From JACPYM01 sp031423495 (GTDB lineage: Bacteria; Acidobacteriota; Blastocatellia; RBC074), in contig JANPFP010000129.1 in the NCBI GenBank assembly GCA_031423495.1, positions 20,466 to 84,465 on the forward strand: a stretch of 64,000 nt of DNA, read 5' to 3'. Position numbers and translations under genes: made by a program. The notes beneath the pieces are model-generated. The model did not search any database and was not told the origin of the DNA. It saw nothing but the letters and a program-made list of their open reading frames with translations. This document shows, piece by piece, positions 50,729-60,080 of this stretch. Numbering within the stretch: the first letter of the stretch is position 1; each line of letters starts with the position of its first letter.

Positions 50729-51496
50729 TCAAAGCTGGTCAGGGTCAATGCCCAGCGCGCGTATTTTTTCTGCCAATGCATCAGCCCGTGCGGCTTGTTC
50801 ATCAGCGCGTTCTGCGCCCGTGGGAATAATCTTGCCGTCTTCGTCGCACCAGCGCAGCCACGTTTCATTGATGTCTTCGTATTCGCCCTGCCACAACGTC
50901 AGGCCGAGGCCGAGTTGCGGGAACCACTTGTGAGTGCGTTGCACATAAGCGCCCGCGTGCAATTCATAAAGCCGCAAGGTTTGCTGCCCCAGTGCGTGGG
51001 TTGGATCAAACACGACGTAATAGGAAATGCCGCAGCGTGCATATTTTTTCGGCTTGGTGGTCAACTCGCCGCCTTTGCGATTCGAGACGACTTCGATCAC
51101 GAGTTCCGGGGCTTTGCCGAATTCCCAGATGAAATAAGAGCGATGCTCTTTGGCGTGCCAGTTTTTAGCGGGGGCGACATCCATGCTGATAAACACATCC
51201 GGCACGATGGCGGCTCTGGGAGTTTTATTGTGGCAGAAAACGCTTACGTTGGCGGCGGCGAGATACTTGCGCGGCTTGCGTTTGCCGTTGGGTTTTACCG
51301 GATGCCACGAACTGTAAAGCGGCTCAGTCAGCAGGCGTTGCTGCTTTTCGGAAAAGAGGTTGTCCACAGGCGTATCGTCCTCCGTGATGAGGTGGTCTAC
51401 CTTGACGGGAATTTTCCCTGGCTTGGCGATGACTTTAGGAGCCGCAGGCCGTGCGTAAGGCGAAGCAGCTTTAGATTGAGTAGCAGACTTTGGCAT
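50729..51496 (-). CDS. Uma2 family (DUF820) nuclease, paralogue 2
   Basis: 255 residues. VPDVFISMDVAP, ELVIEVVSNRKGGE (Asp...Glu-x-x-Ser-Asn-Lys-type PD-(D/E)XK site) and CGISYYVVFDPTHAL match Uma2. Its N-terminal HLITEDDTPVDNLFSEKQQ is almost the same as in the paralogue at 15863. The coiled-coil tail is shorter (TGAERADEQAARADALAEK). AAGGA lies before the ATG and a promoter about 50 bases upstream. Confidence 0.88.
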   Translation of the reverse strand: MPKSATQSKAASPYARPAAPKVIAKPGKIPVKVDHLITEDDTPVDNLFSEKQQRLLTEPLYSSWHPVKPNGKRKPRKYLAAANVSVFCHNKTPRAAIVPDVFISMDVAPAKNWHAKEHRSYFIWEFGKAPELVIEVVSNRKGGELTTKPKKYARCGISYYVVFDPTHALGQQTLRLYELHAGAYVQRTHKWFPQLGLGLTLWQGEYEDINETWLRWCDEDGKIIPTGAERADEQAARADALAEKIRALGIDPDQL

Positions 51497-51544
51497 AGCG
51501 TGAATCCTTCATGCGGCAAAGCGAACCTTGATGAAAGCACGCGC

Positions 51545-51574
51545 AGTGTAGCCGAAGCCCGCCGACTGGCTCAA
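51545..51574 (-). promoter_or_regulatory. Promoter of Uma2 paralogue 2
   Basis: On the minus strand TTGAGC (51569-51574), 18 bases, TACACT (51545-51550), then GCGCGTGC. Confidence 0.5.
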
Positions 51575-51578
51575 CGCA

Positions 51579-51607
51579 TTGGCAGTGCGCACCTCGCACA
51601 GTAAACT
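51579..51607 (+). promoter_or_regulatory. Promoter of the radical SAM gene
   Basis: TTGGCA (51579-51584), 17 bases, TAAACT (51602-51607), then GCCCGCGCGC. The ATG is 65 bases beyond the -10. Confidence 0.6.
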
Positions 51608-51672
51608 GCCCGCGCGCTGGATTGGGTGTTTAACCAACAAAGATTTCACACGGCAACGATTTCAACTGGAGC

Positions 51673-52716
51673 ATGCTGATGCGTTATATCAACAACCCGC
51701 CCAATCCTTTTTTGAGTACGACCGTCGAGTGGGAAGGCGAACCGCCTACCGCTAATCTCGAAATTTTTGAAGAGACCGCGACGCGTACCATCATCAATAA
51801 AAACGATAGCCCTGACATTCCTTTCGACTATTCGATCAATTGCTATCGCGGCTGTCCGCACGCTTGCACCTATTGTTTCTCGCGTCCCAAGCACGAGTTT
51901 CTGGGCTGGGGCGCGGGGACTGATTTCGAGCGCAAGATCGTAGCGAAAGTGAATGCGCCGAAACTTTTGCGCGAAGAATTCATGCGCAAAAGCTGGAAGG
52001 GCGAACACATCGTTTTTTCGTTCACGTCCGATCCTTACATTCCGCTCGAAGGCCGCTATCAATTGACGCGCCAGTGTCTCGAAGTTTGCCGCGACTTTCG
52101 CAATCCCGTAGGCATCATCACCAAGTCCGCGCTCATCCGCCGCGATCTGGAACTCATCAAAGAGTTGTCTGAGGTCGCCGACGTGATGATTCATTTCACG
52201 ATTCCTTTTCTCGATCACGACGTGATGCGCGCGCTCGAACCCGGTGCGCCTTTTCCTGAAGCGCGCTTCGCCGCGATGAAAACTTTTGCCGACGCGGGCA
52301 TCGAAGTCGGCTTGAGCATTTCGCCCATCGTGCCTGGCTTGAATGAATCTGAAATTCCCGAATTGCTCAAACGCGGCAAAGAAAACGGCGCTTCATCAGC
52401 CTTCATCAATTTGTTGCGCTTGCCCGGCAGCGTCGAGCCTTACTTCCTCGAACGGCTCGAACAAGAGATGCCGTTGCGTTATCAAAAGATCGTCAATCGC
52501 ATCAAAGAAGTGAAAGGCGGCGAAGTGAAAGGCGGCGTGTTCAATCGTTCGGGTTTCGGCACGCGCATGCGCGGCGAAGGCGAATATTGGAAGATGATCC
52601 TGAAATCGTTTGAAGTCCATTCGCGGCGGCTGGGTTACGACAACCAACGCTATCGCACGCGCTTTCGCCGTGATTCATTTCGGCGTCCAACGGCGCAGGC
52701 CAGCTTATTTGAATGA
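51673..52716 (+). CDS. Radical SAM protein of the PA0069/SPL-like family
   Basis: 347 residues. The 4Fe-4S motif is Cys61-x3-Cys65-x2-Cys68 in GCPHACTYCF, preceded by SINCYRG. FSFTSDPYIPLEGRYQLTR and ISPIVPGLNESEIPEL are family-typical. These proteins resemble spore photoproduct lyase but lack a proven function. The start could also be ATG 51679. GGAG lies about 5 bases before the first ATG. Confidence 0.88.
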   Translation: MLMRYINNPPNPFLSTTVEWEGEPPTANLEIFEETATRTIINKNDSPDIPFDYSINCYRGCPHACTYCFSRPKHEFLGWGAGTDFERKIVAKVNAPKLLREEFMRKSWKGEHIVFSFTSDPYIPLEGRYQLTRQCLEVCRDFRNPVGIITKSALIRRDLELIKELSEVADVMIHFTIPFLDHDVMRALEPGAPFPEARFAAMKTFADAGIEVGLSISPIVPGLNESEIPELLKRGKENGASSAFINLLRLPGSVEPYFLERLEQEMPLRYQKIVNRIKEVKGGEVKGGVFNRSGFGTRMRGEGEYWKMILKSFEVHSRRLGYDNQRYRTRFRRDSFRRPTAQASLFE

Positions 52717-52735
52717 TTGTTTGAATGATTGAGCT

Positions 52736-53491
52736 ATGACAACGGTATTAGCTTTTTTTGCGCATCCTGATGATGCCGAGTTTCTTTGTGCGGGCACGTT
52801 GGCGCTGTTACATCAACGTGGCGCGCAGATTCATATTGCTACGATGACAGCGGGCGATGGCGGCAGTGCCGAGTTGCCGCCCGAAGAAATTTCGCGCATC
52901 CGTTTGCAGGAAGCCGCCACGGCAGCGGCGTTACTCGAAGGCGAACATCATTGCGCAGGCGCGCAGGATTTATTGATCGCTTATGACCCGCTGAACATTC
53001 GCCGCGTAACTGAAATCGTGCGGCGCGTAAATCCCGACATCGTCTTCACGCATTCACCGCAGGATTATTTGCTTGATCACGAAATCACCAGCCAACTCAT
53101 ACGCGCCGCTTGTTTCACCGCTAGCGTACCAAACGTGCACACGAATGAAGCCGATGCTGCACCTGCTACGCAAAGCATTCCGCACCTTTATTACGCCGAC
53201 GCTATCGAAGGCCGCGATGCTTTAGGCCAATCAGTCGTACCCGGCTTTTACGTGAACATCACCGACACGATGGCTACCAAAGAAGCGATGCTCGCTTGCC
53301 ACGCCAGCCAGCGTGAATGGTTGCGTCGGCAACACGGGATGGATCACTATCTAGTAGCGATGCGCGACTGGTCGGCGCAACGCGGCAGCGAATGCGGCGT
53401 GGCTTATGCCGAAGCCTTTCGCCAGCATCTGGGACACGCCCATCCGCCAGACAATCGCTTGGTCGAATTGATCGGCGTGCTGAAGTCTTAA
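52736..53491 (+). CDS. PIG-L family deacetylase
   Basis: 251 residues. The metal motif AHPDDAEF (His10, Asp12, Asp13) and HSPQDYLLDHEITSQLI are diagnostic. It resembles BshB1, the N-acetyl-GlcNAc-malate deacetylase of bacillithiol synthesis, though the substrate is not proven here. It starts 19 bases after the radical SAM stop and may be co-transcribed with it. Confidence 0.9.
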   Translation: MTTVLAFFAHPDDAEFLCAGTLALLHQRGAQIHIATMTAGDGGSAELPPEEISRIRLQEAATAAALLEGEHHCAGAQDLLIAYDPLNIRRVTEIVRRVNPDIVFTHSPQDYLLDHEITSQLIRAACFTASVPNVHTNEADAAPATQSIPHLYYADAIEGRDALGQSVVPGFYVNITDTMATKEAMLACHASQREWLRRQHGMDHYLVAMRDWSAQRGSECGVAYAEAFRQHLGHAHPPDNRLVELIGVLKS

Positions 53492-53592
53492 AATTCATTT
53501 CGACCAAAGCTCGCACTCGCTACTCTCAAGCCGCGTAATCAGCGCGGTCTCCCCTGCACCGCGCTCTTAAACCAATTTCGCAGGAGGCAGCT

Positions 53593-54051
53593 ATGCAAAA
53601 ACTCATCGTATCTTTTTTCTCCCTTACGCTTCTGTTCACGCTCGCACTCACCGCCAACGCGCAAGGCCGTTATCGCGGACGAACCTATAGCAAGGCCGAC
53701 GTAGACCGCATCATTCATCGCGTCGAAGACAGCTCCGACACTTTACGCAAAGCCGTAGACAAAAACCTTGACCGCAGCCGTCTCGACGGTACGCGCCGCG
53801 AAGACGACATCAATGAACAGGTCAAACAACTTGAAAATGCGCTCGACGAATTGCGCAACGAATTTGACCGCCACGACACCTGGCGTGAATCTCGCCGCGC
53901 AGTCGAAAAAGTCATGCGTCAGTCGGATGAGATCAACGCGATCTTTCGCCGCTTGCGCTTTCACGCCGCTGTCGAAGCCCAATGGCGCAACGTACGCGCT
54001 GATCTGAATCGCTTGGCAGGCATTTATAACTTGCCGCTCTTGCGGGCTTGA
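53593..54051 (+). CDS. Secreted helical unknown protein
   Basis: 152 residues with a clear signal peptide (MQKLIVSFFSLTLLFTLALTANAQ). The rest is helical and highly charged (RRVEKVMRQSDEIN-type stretches) with no family recognised. GGAGG lies 7 bases before the ATG. A strong bidirectional terminator follows 16 bases after the stop. Confidence 0.75.
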   Translation: MQKLIVSFFSLTLLFTLALTANAQGRYRGRTYSKADVDRIIHRVEDSSDTLRKAVDKNLDRSRLDGTRREDDINEQVKQLENALDELRNEFDRHDTWRESRRAVEKVMRQSDEINAIFRRLRFHAAVEAQWRNVRADLNRLAGIYNLPLLRA

Positions 54052-54067
54052 AAACACTTCGCGCCAT

Positions 54068-54112
54068 AAAAAAAGAGCCGATAGCGATCAATGCGCTATC
54101 GGCTCTTTTTTT
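54068..54112. terminator. Bidirectional Rho-independent terminator
   Basis: 19-bp arms 54068-54086 and 54094-54112 (A7-GAGCCGATAGCG / CGCTATCGGCTC-T7) with a 7-base loop. The T-run on both strands serves two convergent genes. Confidence 0.95.
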
Positions 54113-54136
54113 GTCTTTGCGTTGCGACGTTAAGTC

Positions 54137-54733
54137 TTACGGCTTGGCGACTGGTTTTGCTTCAGCGGCTTTGGCGTCTTCTGCTGTCTTGAGCTTGAGC
54201 GAACGCGCGATCAAATCGGTTTGATTGCGCAAGCTGGGCAAGGTCGTCGTACGTCCGGTAAAGCGCAGCAAATAAACCGTCGTGTCATTGACCCGCACGT
54301 AATAGTTGCGTCCGGCCATCGGTTGATTGGCGGTGTTCTTAAAATCGTAAGCCGCAATCGCGCTCATCCGGTTACCGGTCAGAAAGTTTTCGATCTTCGG
54401 TGTAGTAATGCCGGTGATAAAACGCAGGCTTTCGTTTTCGTCTTTCTTGGCAATGGCAATGGTCTCGGCTTTGGAGTCTACGTTTTCGATGACGCGAATC
54501 TTGAGCGCGCCGTTTTCGCGGATGCCATAAACGATCTGTACGTCAGACTTGCCCGTCACCTTGTCTTGATTGACGACAAAGAGCCAGCCTTTGGGCAGCT
54601 TCAACGAATACTTGCCATCGGGATCGTCAAACGCAGTGAGTTCCTGAGCTTGCTGCTGGTGCGTGATGCCGCCTAAACAAAGCAACCACATCATCCATAA
54701 AAATAAAGTGCCAATGCGTAACGAACGAATCAT
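54137..54733 (-). CDS. Secreted unknown protein, PsbP-like fold
   Basis: 198 residues with an N-terminal signal-like helix (GTLFLWMMWLLCLGGI). DDPDGKYSLKLPKGWLF and the final TVYLLRFTGRTTTLPSLRNQTD look like the PsbP-like fold, but the similarity is weak. An Ala/Lys/Pro-rich tail ends the protein. It overlaps rph by 4 bases and is the last gene of the murI-rph operon. Confidence 0.6.
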   Translation of the reverse strand: MIRSLRIGTLFLWMMWLLCLGGITHQQQAQELTAFDDPDGKYSLKLPKGWLFVVNQDKVTGKSDVQIVYGIRENGALKIRVIENVDSKAETIAIAKKDENESLRFITGITTPKIENFLTGNRMSAIAAYDFKNTANQPMAGRNYYVRVNDTTVYLLRFTGRTTTLPSLRNQTDLIARSLKLKTAEDAKAAEAKPVAKP

Positions 54734-55533
54734 TGTGCCTTCTCCTTCCAGTTGATTTTGCCGCCCAGGCCGGGAGCAATCAGAGCCTTGAACGTTTCAG
54801 TGCCAAAGGCTTTCGCCAAAACTTGTTTTTGCAGCGTGATTAACTCGGCAATGCCGCCCTCAGCGGCGTCGAGCATTTCATCTTGCCGCGCGCGATCAAA
54901 GGGTTCGGTTTCCGCCGTACCCTGAATTTCTACGAAACGTCCGTCGCCTGTGCAAATGACGTTCATGTCAACTTCGGCTTTCGAGTCTTCGCTGTAATTC
55001 AGATCAAGCAAGACCTGATCTTTCATAACGCCTACGCTAACCGCCGCGATGAAATCACGAATCGGCGGACGCAGGATTTTGGCTTCGTCCATGCTTTTGG
55101 TCACCGCCAACATCAAGGCGATAAACCCGCCCGTGATCGAAGCCGTCCGCGTGCCGCCGTCGGCCTGCAACACATCGCAATCAAGCGTGATCGTGCGTTC
55201 GCCGAGCGCCGCCATATCTACGACCGAACGCAGGCTGCGTCCGATCAGGCGTTGAATCTCTTGCGTACGACCGGATGGCCCATTGCGATTTTCGCGTTGC
55301 GTCCGCGAATCAGTCGAACGCGGCAACATGCTGTATTCACCCGTTACCCAACCTTGCCCTTTGCCTTTGAGAAACGGCGGCACGCGCTCTTCGACGGACG
55401 CCGTACACAACACCCGCGTATCGCCCATTTCGAATAACACCGAGCCTTCGGCCCACTTGGTGAAATTCGTCGTCACGCGCACGGGGCGTAAGTCGAGCGG
55501 CGTGCGCCCATCAATTCTTTTGAATTCTGTCAT
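54730..55533 (-). CDS. rph: Ribonuclease PH
   Basis: 267 residues. RTPLDLRPVRV, GSVLFEMGDTRVLCTASVEE and SDSRTQREN-like STDSRTQRENRNGPSGR together with GGTRTASITGGF are the RNase PH hallmarks (phosphorolytic trimming of tRNA 3' ends). It follows murI by 14 bases. Confidence 0.95.
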   Translation of the reverse strand: MTEFKRIDGRTPLDLRPVRVTTNFTKWAEGSVLFEMGDTRVLCTASVEERVPPFLKGKGQGWVTGEYSMLPRSTDSRTQRENRNGPSGRTQEIQRLIGRSLRSVVDMAALGERTITLDCDVLQADGGTRTASITGGFIALMLAVTKSMDEAKILRPPIRDFIAAVSVGVMKDQVLLDLNYSEDSKAEVDMNVICTGDGRFVEIQGTAETEPFDRARQDEMLDAAEGGIAELITLQKQVLAKAFGTETFKALIAPGLGGKINWKEKAQ

Positions 55534-55547
55534 TTCAGTTTAGTGCT

Positions 55548-56360
55548 TTAGCCAATCTCTACGGCTTCCAGATGCGCGAGCGGTTCGCCGAAGATGCGCT
55601 CGGCGATGCGCGAGAAACGGCTAGCCGCATCAGTCACATAAAACCTTTTCGTACCAACAGCCGCCTGCTCATTCAATAACGCGCGTTCGTGCAATAACGT
55701 TTCGACTTCCGCCGCCGTCGCTTCAGCGGAATCAACCAGCGTAACGCCCGCGCCCATCAATTCGGCAATCACGGGTTTCAATAACGGATAATGCGTGCAT
55801 CCTAACACAAGCGTGTCTATCGAATGATCGCGCAAGCCGCTCAGATATTTTTCAGCAATCAAACGTGTGATGGGCGAGTGAAGTTCGCCTTCTTCGACCC
55901 CTTCTTCAACCAACGAGACGAATAGCGGACAGGCTTGTTGAACGACTTCGGCCTTTTCATTCGCTTCGTGAATGCCGCGCACGTAAGCGCCGCTTTCAAC
56001 CGTGGCTTCAGTGGCAATAACGCCGATACGACCATTGCGTGTCACGCGCGCAGCCATACGCGCCCCCGGCCCTAAGACCGTCAAGATGGGTACGTCAAAT
56101 TCGCGCCGCAACCGTTCGCGCGCCATCGCCGAAGCCGTGTTGCACGCCACGACCAACAGCTTGATGCCTTTCTGAATCAAGAAGGCCGCGTCTTCGACGG
56201 CGTAACGCTCGACTGTCGCGGCGGATTTCGTCCCGTAAGGTACGCGCGCCGTGTCACCCAGATAAATCAGGTTTTCATTCGGCAATCGTTCGGCAATCGC
56301 GTGCAAGACAGTCAAGCCGCCTACGCCGGAGTCGAAGATGCCAATCGGTAAATCGTTCAT
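55548..56360 (-). CDS. murI: Glutamate racemase
   Basis: The ATG at 56360 gives 270 residues. FDSGVGGLTV (Asp10), VACNTASA (Cys73) and LGCTHYPLLKP (second Cys) form the two-base active site. It makes D-glutamate for peptidoglycan in the cytoplasm. No clear Shine-Dalgarno: a heptamer repeat fills the leader. rph and a secreted protein follow in the operon. Confidence 0.95.
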   Translation of the reverse strand: MNDLPIGIFDSGVGGLTVLHAIAERLPNENLIYLGDTARVPYGTKSAATVERYAVEDAAFLIQKGIKLLVVACNTASAMARERLRREFDVPILTVLGPGARMAARVTRNGRIGVIATEATVESGAYVRGIHEANEKAEVVQQACPLFVSLVEEGVEEGELHSPITRLIAEKYLSGLRDHSIDTLVLGCTHYPLLKPVIAELMGAGVTLVDSAEATAAEVETLLHERALLNEQAAVGTKRFYVTDAASRFSRIAERIFGEPLAHLEAVEIG

Positions 56361-56362
56361 CA

Positions 56363-56468
56363 GAAAAATCAAAAGGCAAAAGGCAAAAGTGAAAAATCAA
56401 AAGGCCAGAACGGAATTGTTCCATTTTTGCCTTTTGAAATTTGCCTTTTGCCTTTTGCCTTTTGCCTT
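56363..56468. repeat. Inverted heptanucleotide repeat between ssrA and murI
   Basis: AAAAGGC-type heptamers on the left (56370-56404) face GCCTTTT heptamers on the right (56424-56468). It spans the gap between the tmRNA 3' end and the murI start, both on the minus strand. Confidence 0.8.
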
Positions 56469-56477
56469 AAATAACAA

Positions 56478-56838
56478 TGGAGGTGGTCGGAATCGAACCG
56501 ACGTCTAGCAGCCGTCTGCGAAGGCATCTACATACTTAGTCGTTTCGCTTAAATTTCATCTCGGCGCGGCAGCAGAAACGACGAAGAACCGTGCCGAAAC
56601 TATGTCAGATTTTCTCGCTCTCAAACTCTGACCTGCATCTGAGAACCAGCCCAAGAGAATGACGCTCGGTTCCGCACCCTTAGGCGAAGCGCGGTCGAAC
56701 GGGCTACCGCTAGCTATTAACTAGGCAGCCATTGCGAGTTCTGTATTCGCAATTAACATTTGCTCGCAGTTTACGGGTTACAAGCGTCCCGGTATGCATC
56801 CTTCGGTTCAGGACTCCTGTCGAATCCAATGCACCCCC
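56478..56838 (-). ncRNA. ssrA: tmRNA (ssrA)
   Basis: 361 bases. The 5' end GGGGGTGCATTGGATTCGAC and the 3' end GGTTCGATTCCGACCACCTCC pair as the tRNA-like acceptor; the discriminator A follows, but CCA is not encoded. The tag-coding stretch at 56721-56750 reads ANTELAMAA then TAG, so the degradation tag is A+ANTELAMAA. The rest has the usual pseudoknot-forming sequence. It rescues stalled ribosomes with SmpB. Confidence 0.97.
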
Positions 56839-56874
56839 AACGATTCGTTGACTCGCATCAACAAAACGCGCCGG

Positions 56875-56903
56875 AGTCTATGAGCCGCGTTGAGGGCTGT
56901 CAA
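56875..56903 (-). promoter_or_regulatory. ssrA promoter
   Basis: TTGACA (56898-56903), 17 bases, TAGACT (56875-56880) on the minus strand. The predicted start is about 30 bases before the mature 5' end, as expected for RNase P processing. Confidence 0.8.
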
Positions 56904-56912
56904 TCAACGGCT

Positions 56913-58361
56913 TTACTCCAACAAAAAATTGAAGCCCTTTTTGTGTTCGCGGCACATGCGCGCGGCGGGTACGGCCTTGCCTGGGTTGCAGAGTCCATCG
57001 GGGTTAAATACGTCTTTGACGCCGATCATCGCGGCCAGCGAAGCCTCATCGAAAATCATCGGCATGTATCCAATTTTGTCTACGCCGACGCCGTGTTCGC
57101 CGCTGATTGAACCGCCCGCGTCTACGCAAAGTTTCATGATCTCTTTGCTAGCGGCGTGTACTCGTTCGACTTCGTCAGGATTGCGTCCGTCAAAATTCAG
57201 ATTGGGGTGCAGGTTTCCGTCACCCGCGTGAAAGACCGTCGAGAGGCGAATCTTATGCTTTTCGCCGACGGCATAAATTGCGGCGAGAACTTCGGGTAAC
57301 TTGGTACGCGGCACGACGGCGTCTTGCACGAATAGGTCAGGACTGATGCGACCCAATGCGCCGAAAGCGCCTTTGCGTCCTGCCCAGAGCTTTTTGCGTT
57401 CGCTCTCGTCGCGCGCTTCGCGGACGGAACGCGCGCCGAGTTCGCGGCAAATGTCTGAAGCGCGCCGGGCTTGCGCTTCGATGCCGGCGGCGAGTCCGTC
57501 GAGTTCGACAATCAAACAAGCCGCCGCATCGCGCGGATAGCCGCCGGCAAAGATCGAATCTTCGACGACGTTGATGACGACCTTGTCAATCATCTCCAAC
57601 GCCGCCGGCAGCAAGCCCGCCGCGATGATCGCCGAAACCGCGCGACTCGCATCGTTGATGTCGAGGAAGTCAGCCAGCAACGTAATCACCTGTTGCGGCG
57701 TACGTGTCAGTTTCACGATGACCTCGGTGACGATGCCGAACGTGCCTTCGCAACCGACGAAGGTACCCAGCAAGTCATAGCCCACCGCATCAGTTCCGCC
57801 CAGCTCGACGATGTCGCCGGTGGGCAAAACTACAGTCAAACCCAAAATGTGATTGGTCGTCGCGCCGTATTTCAAACAGTGCGGCCCGCCCGCGTTTTCG
57901 GCTACGTTGCCACCGATGGTACAGCTCGTTTGCGACGAAGGATCGGGCGCATAGTGATAACCGCGCTCGGCGATGGCTTGCGATAAACGAATGTTGATGA
58001 GTCCCGGTTGGACGATGGCGCGACGGTTGGCGTAATCGGTTTCGAGAATTTTATTCATCCGCGCCATCTCGATGATGACGGCGCGCGGATAGGCTTCGCA
58101 GCCCAACGCAATCGCGCCCGAACTCAAGCCTGTGCCTGCGCCGCGCGGCCCGAAAGGAACATTGTTGTCGTGCAACAGTTTGACGACTTGTGCGACGTCT
58201 TCAGTCGAATGCGGAAAAACCACCGCCAGCGTCTGGCCTTTGTGCGTCGTCATCGCGTCGCATTCATAGACCAGCAATTCGTCGGCTTCGTGAGCGACGT
58301 GCTGTGCGCCGACGATTTGTTGCATCTGCTCAATGAGTTTGGTTTCAAAGTCGTTCGCCAT
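56913..58361 (-). CDS. glcD: FAD-linked oxidase, glycolate oxidase GlcD type
   Basis: 482 residues. The PCMH FAD-binding motif PFGPRGAGTGLSSGAI is near residue 51, and the C-terminal half matches FAD_oxidase_C (HAGDGNLHPNL, SGEHGVGVDKIGYM). It oxidises glycolate or D-lactate. No glcE/glcF follow: the upstream gene, 5 bases away, is a membrane spermidine-synthase-like protein. Confidence 0.92.
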   Translation of the reverse strand: MANDFETKLIEQMQQIVGAQHVAHEADELLVYECDAMTTHKGQTLAVVFPHSTEDVAQVVKLLHDNNVPFGPRGAGTGLSSGAIALGCEAYPRAVIIEMARMNKILETDYANRRAIVQPGLINIRLSQAIAERGYHYAPDPSSQTSCTIGGNVAENAGGPHCLKYGATTNHILGLTVVLPTGDIVELGGTDAVGYDLLGTFVGCEGTFGIVTEVIVKLTRTPQQVITLLADFLDINDASRAVSAIIAAGLLPAALEMIDKVVINVVEDSIFAGGYPRDAAACLIVELDGLAAGIEAQARRASDICRELGARSVREARDESERKKLWAGRKGAFGALGRISPDLFVQDAVVPRTKLPEVLAAIYAVGEKHKIRLSTVFHAGDGNLHPNLNFDGRNPDEVERVHAASKEIMKLCVDAGGSISGEHGVGVDKIGYMPMIFDEASLAAMIGVKDVFNPDGLCNPGKAVPAARMCREHKKGFNFLLE

Positions 58362-58366
58362 AGTTT

Positions 58367-59953
58367 TTATCTCATCGCCGCGACGGCGGCATCATTCCAC
58401 GCTTCGAGCGGAGCGTAAGCATCAGTCAACAGCACGCCATCTTCGCGCGCGAGGTCGGTGACGCGCGAGTTCATTACTGTGTCTACGTAATTCTGCATTT
58501 CTTTCGGATAAGGCAGCGTAAACGCCGCAGGCGTCGCGGGGACTTCGCCGCAAAAGACGAAATTGGTTGAAACGAATTCTGCGCCTCTGCCTTGTAACTT
58601 GCGATTGACCGCGAAAACTTCGGTCTTGCCGAAAACGGATTCGAGCGTCTTGACGACTGAAGCAAGCACTTTGCTGCCTTCGCCGCGCGCCGCGCCGACG
58701 ACGTTGCCGAGTATGACACCTTGCGGAGCCAGTTTGGTTTTCAAGCTTTCAAACGCCTCTTTGGTCAACAGGTGAAAGGGCGGCGAGTCTCCGCTGAATG
58801 CGTCCAACACGATCAAATCATATGCTTCGGTCAGCTTGAGCGTTTCGGTGCGCGCGTCGCCGATGATGACTTTGACTTTGGCGGGCAACCCGAAATGTTC
58901 GCGCGCGACTTTTGCTGAAGCCGGATCAATTTCGATGACCGTCACTTCCGTACCCGCTTCAGCCATCGCGCGCGCAAAGACGCCCGCACCTAGCCCCCAG
59001 ACCAGCATCTTTTTCGGTACGCCCTTCAACGTCGAGAGGCGCTCTAAGCCGTAAGCGTAAGGCGCAGAAGACAAGTTATCCGCACGCAGCGAACCTTGCT
59101 GCACGCCGTTCAAAAACAAATAGCGCACGCTGCGATAATCGCTCACGACCAGCTCGCCATACGACGAAGGTTCGCGCGCCGTCACGGGATGTGGCACGCC
59201 TTTATACATAATCGTCTTGTCGGTATCTTCGCCAATCACGTTGGTCGCCACCGAAGCCAGCGCCATTCCTACAAAAAACAACAGCGCGACGACCTTGTTG
59301 CGTCCCATCACCAGATAAATCAGCGGCAGCAAACCCAATGCGATGGCCGTACCGATCAACGCCGCGTGTACGTTCATCCGCGGAATCAACACCAGCGATA
59401 CGATTAAGCTGCCCGCGACTGAGCCTACGGTTGAGAGCGCATAAAGATTGCCTACGCTTTGGCCGAGATGCGATTGATCGGCGGCGGCGCGCACCACCAT
59501 CGGCGAAACCATCCCCAACAACAGCAACGTAGGCAGAAACAGCAGCAACGCGGCCAGAAACGTTCCGCCGACCATCCCCGCGCCATAAGCCAGCCGCAAC
59601 ACGACGCTCGTGAGCAGGTCTGAAATCAACAACGCAGCGGCGGCGGCTCCGATGACTGTCATCAACATACGCATCCCTGGGAACTCGTCCGCGATGCGTC
59701 CGCCCACGGCGTAACCAATCGCCAGCGCCGCCAGCGTGACCGTGATGAGCGCGCTCCACACGTGCAGCGTCGTGCCGAACGTAGGCGCGAGAATACGCGA
59801 GCCAAGAATTTCAACGACCATCACCGAAGCACCGCACACCAGCACCGCCAGCCGTAACAACCAATTTGAACTCAGGCTCGAAGCCAACGGCGCTTCGGCA
59901 TTGGCAGACGGCACAGATTCAGCCGCTTTCGCAGCTTTGTTTTTAGATGACAC
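58367..59953 (-). CDS. Membrane protein with spermidine-synthase-like C-terminal domain
   Basis: 528 residues. About ten transmembrane helices (residues 28-230) precede a soluble methyltransferase-like domain: WGLGAGVFARAM (about 310-321), VTVIEIDPASAKVAREHF and YDLIVLDAFSGDSPP. This fused type is annotated as spermidine synthase, but polyamine activity is unproven. It is coupled to glcD by a 5-base gap. Confidence 0.88.
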   Translation of the reverse strand: MSSKNKAAKAAESVPSANAEAPLASSLSSNWLLRLAVLVCGASVMVVEILGSRILAPTFGTTLHVWSALITVTLAALAIGYAVGGRIADEFPGMRMLMTVIGAAAAALLISDLLTSVVLRLAYGAGMVGGTFLAALLLFLPTLLLLGMVSPMVVRAAADQSHLGQSVGNLYALSTVGSVAGSLIVSLVLIPRMNVHAALIGTAIALGLLPLIYLVMGRNKVVALLFFVGMALASVATNVIGEDTDKTIMYKGVPHPVTAREPSSYGELVVSDYRSVRYLFLNGVQQGSLRADNLSSAPYAYGLERLSTLKGVPKKMLVWGLGAGVFARAMAEAGTEVTVIEIDPASAKVAREHFGLPAKVKVIIGDARTETLKLTEAYDLIVLDAFSGDSPPFHLLTKEAFESLKTKLAPQGVILGNVVGAARGEGSKVLASVVKTLESVFGKTEVFAVNRKLQGRGAEFVSTNFVFCGEVPATPAAFTLPYPKEMQNYVDTVMNSRVTDLAREDGVLLTDAYAPLEAWNDAAVAAMR

Positions 59954-60080
59954 AGGCAGGATTCCTCCAAAAAAATTGGCAAAAAATGTGTGAACAACGA
60001 GGCAGCGTCTTTTAGCAGCGACTTACTGTTGAACGCAAGCCGCTTGCTTTCGTTTGACGGCTTACGCTGAGATACGGCGC

